This document shows, piece after piece, positions 24,319-36,300 of a DNA stretch of 64,000 nt. Where the stretch lies: assembly GCF_018812025.1 (NCBI RefSeq), contig NC_063062.1, positions 5,418,513 to 5,482,512 on the forward strand. The letters are read 5' to 3'. The position numbers and the translations under genes were made by a program. Numbering within the stretch: position 1 is the first letter of the stretch; every line of letters starts with the position of its first letter. The notes under the pieces were generated by a model. That model ran no database searches and was not told the DNA's origin. It saw only the letters and a list, made by a program, of their open reading frames with translations. The DNA is from Megalobrama amblycephala (taxonomy: Eukaryota > Chordata > Actinopteri > Cypriniformes > Xenocyprididae).

Positions 24319-27300
24319 AGGTCCAGAGGGAGTCTGAAGAGGTCTTACTGGTGAGGCTGCGTAACCCCTGGGGGTTTATTGAGTACTGTGGACCCTGGAG
24401 TGACAGGTGAGAAAGACTTCAGCAGCTCATTTTGTTACAAGGTTTGCACCTCAGAGCTGCTAAAGACTGGGCATTTGTGTTTGTGTGCAGGTGTAAAGAC
24501 TGGGACCTTATAGACAGTGCTCAGAAGACCCGACTTGAGTTGGCCAAAGTTGAAGATGGAGAATTCTGGTAGGTAAATTTTCCCAGTATACAAAAAACTT
24601 TCCCATAACTCAAATACTCAAACAGGGGCTCCTGTAGAATTTAATCATGGGACATGCACACAAACATATTTAAAATAGACAGCGCCTTTGATTGTATTAT
24701 GGGAGTGATTTCCTCACACACATGTCTATCTCTTTCTATTGTGGAGCACTGCCAAACCTGAATCAATTAAATGCCAAGAATTATATAACTGTACTAATAC
24801 TACAACAAATAATAACTGCCACTGCAGTCAATGCATCCCTTAAAAAGCCATCTAGTTAAAATCTGGACTTCATAAGCACTTATGTTTTCCAGGATTGGAA
24901 TAGAGGACTTTTGCCGACTGTTTAATACAGTGGAAATGTGCAGCGTGAATCCGGACTCTATGTCAGGGGAGGCGAGTGATGACACGACCACCCCGTCCTG
25001 GACGCTGAGCTCACATCAAGGCACCTGGGTCCCAATGTGCTCTGCAGGGGGCAGCCGAAAATACCCCAGTAAGTGCATGTTTATTATGAATAAGTCTATA
25101 TCAGTGGATCTCAACCCACTAGGGGGCCTCAGTGAACTTCCAAAGGGCCTCGAGATGACTTAAAATGATTTAAAACAATAAAAAATAAAGTAACTAAAAT
25201 CAAGATATTTCCTATTTTTTGTTCTTTTCCTTTGAAAAACCAACATTTCCACAGACTTCCCAAACTCTTAGAAGAAAAGATTCTATATAGAACTTCTGTC
25301 AGGCGCATCATATATAGAACCTTTAAGGAGTTCCCAGAATGCGATCATTTTATGGATTTAGTTTTAATGAATTTTGTTTTAATGAATTTTTATAAATTTT
25401 ATAAATTAAACAGCTTGTAAACATACAATCAAATTCCGGAAATGTTGGGACGTTTTTTAAATTTGAAATAATGAAATTTGAAATTCCTCTGTATAAAATG
25501 AAAACTAAAAGACTTTCAAATCACATGAGCCAATATTTTATTCACAATAGAACATAAATAACATAAATGTTTAAACAAAGAAATTTTACACTTTTATCCA
25601 CTAAATGAGTTCATTTAAAATTTGAGGCCTGCTACAGGTCTCAAAAAAAGTAACATCATCAAAAGATTCAGAGAAACTGGAGAAATCTCTGTGCGTAAGG
25701 GACAAGGCCCAAGACCTTTATTGGATGCCCGTGGTCTTCAGGCCCTCAGACGACACCGCATCACTCATCAGCAGGACTGTGTCAATGACATTACTAAATG
25801 GGCCCAGGAATACTTCCAGAAACCACTGTCAGTAAACACAATCCGCCGTGCCATCTGCAGATGCCAACTAAAGCTTTATCATGCAAAAAAGAAGCCATAT
25901 GTGAGCATGGTCCAGAAGCGCTGTTTTCAAAGTGGAAAAGTGTTCTATGGTCAGACGAGTCCAAATTTGACATTCTTGTTGGAAATCACGGATGCCGTGT
26001 CCTCCGGGTTAAAGAGGAGGGAGACCTTCCAGCGTGTCATCAGTGTTCAGTTTAAAAGCCAGCATCTCTGATGGTACGGGGGTGCATAATTGCATACGGT
26101 ATGGGCAGCTTGCATGTTTTGGAAGGCACTATGAATGCTGAAAGGTATAAAAAGGTTTCCAGATGACGTCTATTTCAGGGAAGGCCTTGTGTATTTCAGC
26201 AAGACAATGCAAAACCACATACTGCAGCTATTACAACAGCATGGCTTCGTCATAGAAGAGTCCGGGTACTGAATTGGCCTGCCTGCAGCCCAGATCTTTC
26301 ACCTATAGAGGAAAATACATCAAAGATGACCACAAACTCTTCAGCAGCTGGAAACCTATATCAGGCAAGAATGGGACCGAATTCCAACACCAAAACTCCA
26401 GAAACTCATAACCTCGATGCCCAGACGTCTTCAAACTATTTTGAAAAGAAGGGGAGATGCTACACCATGGTAAACATGCCCCCGTCCCAACTATTTTGAG
26501 ACCTGTAGCAGGCATCAAATTTGAAATGAGCTCATTTTGTGCAAAAAATTTTAAAAATTTCACAGTTTAAACATTTATGTTATCTAGGATATGTTATCTG
26601 TGAATAAAATATTGGCTCATGTGATTTGAAAGTCTTTTAGTTTTCATTTTATTCAAATTTAAAAACTGTCCCAACATAATTAATATAATATAATAATCAT
26701 CCCTGCAGGATCTTTCTGGAAAAACCCTCAGTTTCAGATGACTCTGTCTGAGAAAGATGTGGATGACCATGACTATGGAGAGGATGATGAAGTGGAGGAA
26801 GGGGATGGAGAAGAGGATGAAGAAGTCACAGTGGCTCCGGTGAAAAAGACAGAGAAACTGGGAGAGAAAAAGAAGAAGTGCACGGTACTGGTGGAGCTTC
26901 TCCAGAAATACCGCAGACAGAAAGATAAAGTCAACTTCCTCTACATCGCATTTCACATCTACAAGGTAAGAGACTGGTTATAATCAACTTCAACCTTCAA
27001 CCTTCTTTAGAGATGGAGTAGGGAGCCTGTTACAAATGTATAAAAGTGGTGCATTTTAAGCCAGGCTTATAATAATATACCTATAGTACCATTGTAATGC
27101 ATTTACATACTTTGTTATGATGCAAAGCCATTAACTCAATCATTATTGATGTATAGAAACATACATGATTTTTTATTTAAATTAATATAATAATAAAATA
27201 ATGTAATAATAAAAACAAGACTAAAAACTGGAGTAATGACTGCTGATAATTTAGCTTAGCCATCATAGGATTAAATTACATTTCGACTTACATTGAAATA

Positions 27301-29003
27301 GAAAATAGTGTTGTCACTATTCTATTTTAAAGGTGCCCTAGATTATGTTTTTAAAAGATGTAATATAAGTCTAAGGTGTCCCCTGAATGTGTCTGTGAAG
27401 TTTCAACTCAAAATACCCCATAGATTTTTTTTAATTAATTTTTTTAACTGCCTATTTTGGGGCATCATTATAAACGCGCCGATTTGCTGCGGCCCCTTTA
27501 AATCCCGTGCTCTCCGCCCACAGAGCTCGCGCTTGCCTTAAACAGTGCCTTAACAAAGTTTACACAGCTAATATAATCCTCAAAATGGATCTTTACAAAG
27601 TGTTCGTCATGCATGCGTCAGATTATGTGAGTATTGTATACTGTTATATTGTTTACTTCTGATTTTGAATGAGTTTGATAGTGCTCCATGGCTAACGGCT
27701 AATGCTACACTGTTGGAGAAATTTATAAAGAATGGAGTTGTGTTTATGCATTATACAGACTGCAAGTGTTTAAAAATGAAAATAGCGACGGCTCTTGTCT
27801 CCGTGAATACAGTAATAACCGATGGTAACTTTAACCACATTTAACAGTACATTAGCAACATGCTAACGAAACATTTAGAAAGACAGTTTACAAATATCAC
27901 TAAAAATATCATGTTATCATGGATCGTGTCAGTTATTATTGCTCCATCTGCCATTTTTCGCTATTGTTCTTGCTTGCTTACCTAGTCTGATGATTTGGTT
28001 GTGCACATCCAGACGTTAATACTGGCTGCCCTTGTCTAATGCCTTTCATAATGTTGGGACTGTGGGCTGGCATATGCAAATATTGGGGGCGTACACCCCA
28101 ACTGTTACGTAACAGTCGGTGTTATGTTGAGATTCGCCTGTTCTTCAGAGGTCTTTTAAACAAATGAGATTTATACAAGAAGGAGGAAACAACAGTGTTT
28201 GAGACTCACTGTATGTCATTTCCATGTACTGAACTCTTGTTATTTAACTATGCCAAGATAAATTCAATTTTTCATTCGAGGGCACCTTTAAATTGTAATA
28301 TTTAACATTATTACTGCTTTTTAATTTAATTCAGCCTTGTTGAGCCCTGTAAAAGTATTACATTTTATTTGGGAGAGACATTAGCTTTGTAACATTAGCT
28401 TTGGTTGAAGTTATTGTTTAATGCATATTTATTTATTTAAAAAAAGAAATTGAGATCTTCCTTTTAACTCTTTCCCTGCCACTGACAATTTTTTGGCAAT
28501 TCATGTTTTCACTGTTATACAGTAGTGGGTGCTATTATGCATCTTCTGAAAGAGTACAGAATCTCCAGATCAAAACACAGGCAAAGAAGAAGCAGAAAAA
28601 AGCAATCATGTAAAATAACGCGATCATCAAACATTAAACCGCATATAAATCAAAACTGCCTAATGAATGAAATGTCGACCCAGGAAGTGTTACAAGCTTT
28701 GTGTGTTGACGGACTTGATCTGCTCGATCTATGTTTTGGTCATCATGCTGAATCCGATCCGGGTGTAGTCTTTGGCAAAAACGCGATTTTCTCAGCATTT
28801 TGTTTAAAATGTTGCTTTTTATGAAACTGACCCACATTCAAGTGTTGATAAAAAAGAATGCATGAAGCTAGAATATTTTTTTAAAGCAGAGGCTCTGTTC
28901 TTTCTTTTGATATATTGTATATTCACATATTCATACAACAAAATATTCTGGGGACCATGAAAGTTTTGTGAAAACTATCAAAAATGCTGGCATTGGTTGG
29001 CAA

Positions 29004-29049
<46 letters not shown>

Positions 29050-32000
29050 TATAAATAAATGCTGACGGGGAAAGAGTTAAAGGGTTAGTTCACCCAAAAA
29101 TGAAAATTCTGTCATTAATTACTCACCCTCATGCCGTTCCACACCCGTAAGACCTTTGTTCATCTTGGGAACACAAATTAAGATATTTTTGTTGAAATCC
29201 GATGGCTCCGTGAGGCCTCCATAGCCAGCAATGACATTTCCTCTCTCAAGATCCATTAATGTACTAAAAACATATTTAAATCGGTTCATGTGGGTACAGT
29301 GGTTCAATATTAATATAAAGTGACAAGAATCTTTTTGGTGCGCCAAAAAAACCAAAATAACGACTTATTTAGTGATGGCCGATTTCAAAACACTGCTTCA
29401 GGAAGCTTCGGAGCGTTATGAATCTTTTGTGTCAAATCAGTGGTTCGGAGCGCCAAAGTCACGTGATTTCAGCAGTTTGGCGGTTTAATCTGAATCATGA
29501 TTCGACACGCTGATTCATAACACTTCGAAGCGCACCAAAAATATTCTCGTCGCTTTATAATATTAATATTGAACCACTGTACTCACATGAACCGATTTAA
29601 ATATGTTTTTAGTACATTAATGGATCTTGAGAGAGGAAATGTCATTGCTGGCTATGGAGGCCTCACGGAGCCATCGGATTTCAACTAAAATATCTTAATT
29701 TGTGTTTCGAAGATTAACGAAGGTCTTACGGGTATGGAACGGCATGAGGGTGAGTAATAAATTACAGAATTTTCATTTTTGGGTGAACTAACCCTTTAAA
29801 AGCCCCTGCTATAGTTGCAAATTGTATTTCTCCCTTATCTTACCTCTTCATTCTCTCTTTCAGGTCCCCTCTGAGGTGAGCAGCTGAATGAATATATGCT
29901 CGCTGCGTAACTATCTGAAACACTCATCTAAAACATTTTCCTAATATATAAACACATACACATGACTCTTTCACACCTTCTCTACGTTTAGCTGAAGGAC
30001 AAGCCAGGATCTCTGGACCAGCAGTTCTTCTCCAATAACCGTCCGGTTGCTCGCTCTGGAAAGTACCGCAGCATCAGGAGCGTGTGGCGGAAGGTGCACC
30101 TGGAGCCTGGCAGTTATGTCATCCTAGCCTCCACATACAGGCCCAACCAGCAGGGGGAGTTCTTCCTCCGCATTTACACCAAAACCGGCAACATACAGGG
30201 GTACAAAGAACATCAAATATCTTATGTTTCTGTCAGTTATATATTGTGATAATGTGTTTATGCCTGTCCAGTGGTTAACCATATGAAAGTTTCGAATCTG
30301 CTTTACAGATTCCAGGATTTCCCCTGCACCAACAACTACTCTGTGGTAAGACATGTACTGACTAAAATGAGAAAGAAGAACAACCATCTGTGCATAAATA
30401 TGATATTATTATGTTATATATACATGTGTGTGCGTTTGTCTGTCCATAGATGGTCATGTCAAAGCCAGTCTTACCCGAGGACCAGTTCAGGGTGCAGAAG
30501 TGGTTTGATGAAAAGGCTGGATCTGTAAGAATCTCAATCCCATCCAGTGAAATTCACAGATATTTGTGGTATTCTGTGTTTATTACTAAATGCAGCTGTT
30601 GTCCTCAAATATGCTATTGTTTTTCACTTTCCAGGATGACAGAGTGAATGCTGTGCAATTTATGAATCTAGTGAACTCAGGTCAGGATTTACACATTTAG
30701 CACAAGCTGTCAGTCACATGGTTGCTGTACCATAAATGGCCACAAGGTGGAAGTATCATGTAGCGTCACTTAGAATGAACTCCAGCTGCACTGTATTGGC
30801 TATACATTCATCCACTGTATAAAGACTTAATTATATTTAGACTAAAAATGTTTTACCCTTTAAATAAATTATTAGTACTGTTACTGTATAAAAATATGTT
30901 TATATAACAAAATGATTTACACTCACATGACACTAACATCCATATCAGTTATAAGACAAATTCAGTTTCAGAATAAATCAGTTGCATTTGCAAAAACTAT
31001 TAGTAACCAAATATGTTTGCTTTTGGTTCACACTAGGTGCCAGAATAATCCAAGAGCTCTTAGTGTGCATTCAAAACAAGTGCTTATGCAGTTTATGTGC
31101 TTTAATTATGTTTTAGTGCTGGAAAAAGACTATGAACTTCCCCTGGAGACCTGCAGACAGCTCATCTTTGGAGAAGATGTATCCTTCTTCCATCTAGCAA
31201 TATTTTTATTATGTTTATTATATACTTTTATGCTACTGTTTGAAAGTTTGGAATAAGATTTTTTTTATTAAAAAAACATGCTTTTATTCAGCAAGGATGC
31301 ATTAAACTGATCGAAAGTGACATTAAAGACATTTATAATTCTATTTCAAATTAAAGGGTTAGTTCACTCAAAAATGAAAATTCTGTCATTTATTACTCAC
31401 CACGCCCATAAGACCTTCGTTCATCTTAAGAACACAAATTAAGATATTTTTCTTAATATCCCATGGCTCATTGTCTTGCCAGCAAGATAATCAACACTTT
31501 CAATGCCCAGAAAGCTACTAAAGATGTATTTAAAACAGTTCATGTGACTACAGTGGTTCAACCTTAATGTTATGAAGCGACGAGAATACTTTTTGTGCGT
31601 CAAAACGACAAAATAACAACTTTATTCAACAATATCTAGTGATGGGCGATTTCAAAACACTGCTTCATGCTTCGAAGCTTTTGTTTCGAATCAGTGGTTC
31701 GGAGTGCGTATCAAACTGCCAAAGTTTGTGAACCCCAGAGGTTAACCATTGAAATTTCGAAACACTTATGATGTAACAAAGCCTTGTTTACTGAACGTGA
31801 CTTTGGCAGTTGAATTAAGTCGTTATTTAGTTTTTTTGTGCACAAAAAGTATTCTTGTCGCTTCATAACATTAAGGTTGAACCACTGTAGTCACATGAAC
31901 TGTTTCTAGGCATCTGAAAGTGTTAATGGTCTTGCTGGCAATGCAGGCCTCACTGAGGCATCGGATTTTAATCAAAAATCTCTGCATTTGTGTTTTGAAG

Positions 32001-33298
32001 ATGAACAAAGATCTTACAGGTGTGGAACGATCTGAGGGTGAGTAATTAATGACAAGATTTTCATTTTTGGGTGAACTAACCCTTTAATGCTGATCTTTCT
32101 AAGTTTTTATTTAAAAAAATGTATCATGGTTTCCACAAAAATCTTAAACAGCACTTCTCTTTTCAACAATGATAATAAAAAAATGTTTCTTGAGCAGCAA
32201 ATCAGCTAATTAGAATGATTTCTGAAGGATCATGTGACACTGAAGACTGGCGTAATGATGCTGAAAATTCACAGGAATAAATTACATTTTAAAAAATATT
32301 AAAATAGAAAAGTAGGCTTAAATTTTTACTAAATGATCAGGAAGTTTTGAATGGTTGTCACTCTAAAAAAATAAAACATTGGTTCAGCAAAAAAAAAATA
32401 TGTTAACGTTTTCCACTAGAATTTTTAACTTAAGCCAATTGGGAGAATTGCATTAATTCAAAGCAATATTTTGAGTTGATCCAACATAATGTTTTAAGTA
32501 AGGTGAAGATGTTTTTTTTGCCACAATAAAAACATATTTCTAAGTAACATGAACTTAATAATTGTCAACATGAATGCAACTATTTAAGTTGATCCAACAT
32601 AATGTTTTAAGTAAGGTGAAGACGCTTTTTTGCCACAATAAAACGCATTTCTAAGTAACATGAACTTAATAATTGTCAACATGAATGCAACTATTTAAGT
32701 TGATCCAACATAATGTTTTAAGTAAGGTGAAGACGCTTTTTGGACACAATAAAACGCATTTCTAAGTAACATGAACGTACCAAGCACCGCTTGTCACCAT
32801 GATGGTAAATCTCCAAAAACCCACATTAACAGAAACTCTTCTAAATTAGCATAACAAAACACTAATTACTGCTAAATCTCCCTTACCATTAATCTTGTGC
32901 AAAAAACATTATATAACACTTAATTTTAGCATTTACTCTCCCTTTCAAGTGCCATGGGCAAAGCATGATGGCAAATATAAATCCCAGCCCAGTTTCACTT
33001 AAGTTCGTCTAAATTAAGTATTAATACAACTCAAAACACTGAAACACGTTTACACGTAATCAGATTGTATTTTACATTAACAGAACTTAAAATTAAATAC
33101 ATTTTTGATTAACTGAAAATGTTAAACTATGACAAGTCATGATAGTATATCGAATCAATAGGCATAATTTGTGTCATCCAAGCTCAATAAAATAACAATT
33201 ACAAGTAAAAAGTCTAACATTTCAGAACCTGATTTTTTATTTCACAACAATATATATATTTAAGTAATGACTAAAGGTCCCCTGAATTAGTTTTTAGA

Positions 33299-33377
<79 letters not shown>

Positions 33378-36300
33378 ATGTCCCATTTTTGGTTGATATT
33401 CTTAACTGCGGTATGTAGACTGGAGGCAGAGGCCGTCTGAACAGAGCTCAAGCTGAGAAGCTGCTCACTTCCCTACGCAATCTGCAGGTATCTCAGTTCT
33501 CATGCGTGAAAAGGTCACTCTCAGATTTGGCACAGTGTTAGAGAGAGCAGCGAGGACACTGAGCTGTGACAATTAGCAGGTTGTGTTAGGTTACGTGGAG
33601 CGTGTCTTGCACAGACCAAAAGACCTTGAAATGTTGTTGTTGTTGTTGTTTATCCTTTTGATGAACTCAACTGCTTTAATGCTTTGTGCCAGTGTCATAT
33701 TGGAGCCCAATCACTGGCTTCCTTTCAAGTGCCCAAAAAATATGGAGAAATTACTTATCTACATTTTTTTTCTTCCACAGTCTATCTTTTTTCAGTTTGA
33801 TGAGGATTCGTCAGGAACTATGAGTCCGTTTGAACTCAGTTTGGCTCTGAATGCTGCAGGTGAGCACATATATGGGCCATATATTCACACAGCAGCAGAA
33901 TACAGCTGTCAGTCCTGTGTTTGAGTCTTTAATACGGTTAGGTTCACACACAGTTCAGTTATTTATGGGAGTGACAACCGCATTCTATAACCAAACTCAC
34001 ACCTATAAATTTTCATGCTTGGAAAACCTGCGCTCTGTGAACAGAACCGGACTGGACAACTAGTTTTCTGTCACGTCATGCAGTGCGAGAGCGCCGTTCT
34101 GCGCTGCACAAACACCGCGTGTTGCAGGTTTTCATGTGTGGTTTTGGGAACTTACAGTGACAGAGATATGAGGGTTTTCGATCCAGTCACTGCTCCCGTC
34201 AGTTTTGATTATGGTTACTGATAAGAGAATATGGGTTTGACTCCTGTCAAACGTTCATACAGACAGTATCCGAGACGCTACTGTAAGTTGCTGTGTGAAC
34301 GAGACATTTCAATACTCTCACCTGTAAGTAAATGCGGTTATCAATCCCAAAAACTGACAGTGTGATACATGTAGCCATACACAAACACCACACCCTGTGT
34401 TTATATGCAAAGGGAAATGTACAGTCTTTACACTTCTCCGCTGCACTCGCGTTCCCTCCACCTCTTTCTGTGTCTGTTTTTACCCTCAGGTGTGGAGTGT
34501 GACAATGTTGTGGAGCAGTTGTTGTGGGAGAGGTTTGGTGCCGGTGAACAGTACCTGCCCTTCTATGGCTTTGTGTCTTGTGTTGCCAGACTGCAGGTGC
34601 TCTTTGGTAAGTCCATGACCAGAGAATCCATACTGTAATCTATAGTCAAAATAAATGAATAAATAACCACCCATACTTACTGGGAACATAAACCTATCTA
34701 TTTGTGCTCCTGGAAAATGTCTACTACTTAAAGGGATAGTTTACCCAAAAATGAAAATTTTATCGTCATTTACTCACCAAAATCTGTATAATTTTCTTTG
34801 TTCTGTTGAACACAAAGGAAGATATTTTGAAGAAAGTTAGTAACCAGGCCACTTTGGGGCACCATTGACTTCCATAGTAGGAAAAAAACTACTATGTAAG
34901 TCAATGGTGCCCCAAAACTGTTCAGTTTAACACATTCTTCAAAATATCTTCCTTTTGTGTTCAACAGAAAAAAGAAAATTGTACAGATTTTGAACCACTT
35001 GAGGGTGAGTAAATGACGATAGAATTTACATTTTTGGGTCAACTATCCCTTTAAAGTCACCATGAAATCAAATCATGCAGTATTTTTGACACTGGTCATA
35101 AAACCAGTCATAAGGGTCAATTTTTTGAAATTGAGATTTATACATCATCTGAAAGCTGAATAAATAAGCTTTGTTAGGATAGGACAATATTTGGCCGAGA
35201 TACACCTATTAGAAAATGTGTAATCTGAGGGTGCAAAAAAATCAAAATATTGAGAAAATCGCCATTAAAGTTGTCCAAATGAAGTCCTTAGCAATGCATA
35301 TCCACTCACAAATATACATTTTTGACTTATTTACTGTAGAAAATTTATAAAATATCTTCATGGAACATGATCTTTACTTAATATCTTAATGATTTTTGGC
35401 ATAAAAGAAAAATCTGTAATTTTAACCCATATAATATATTGTTGGCTATTTCTTCAAATATACCCATGTGACTTATGACTGGTTTTGTGGTCCAGGGTCA
35501 CATTTATTATAAATGATTTGTCTGTGCACATAATTTTTTGTTATTCATGTGCCCTCATAATCTTTAATCAAAATAACTTGACGTGGTGCGATGGCGGGAC
35601 AACCTGTCACTCACATGAGATCCACCAATAGCAAACCATAACCATCCCCGATGGACAAAATTAAGTCCCGCCCTATATTTTTTCTCTTCAAGAAGCCCTT
35701 TACTCAGATATATGTCACAATAGGGAAGAAAATATATAGCAACTTCCGTTTCATGCCGACTAAGAGTTTGGATGTCATAATTATGATAAACAATTTTGGT
35801 TAGGATAAAATTGATTTTTTTGAGCACTTTTTTTTTTACACTTTCTGACCGAGATGAGAGGATTTCTAGTGCTAATACATCATAATGAAAAGTAAAGGAT
35901 GTACAATTAGGTGTTTCATTGATGATATGTGTTTTATATCATACTTTTGCTTTCACAGAGAATGATGGAAAGTGTATATATGTGTTAATATGACGGAATT
36001 TTCCGTATTCATTTTCCACTGGTGTTTTACCCGTATTTTGTATTATGCATTACATTTTGTTTTTTAGGCTTAAAGGAAATGTCTGTAAACTGAACAGATA
36101 ATGTCCGGGCAGAAAGTCACCAGTACCTTTTCCGTTGTTGTGATTTTTCTTACGGTGTATTTTCATCACACAAGTCTGTCGCTTTATTAACTGCCTCGAT
36201 GAGTAGTGTTTTCTGCCAACCTTTATTTCCATTCTTTATCAACAGTACAAAACACATTATGACTAAATTTCATAGCCTTTTAACTTTGTTAGAATCAGGA

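Noticed and set aside
30084..30278. Open frame overlapping calpain exon 12
   Set aside because: It is a shadow of the coding exon in another frame.
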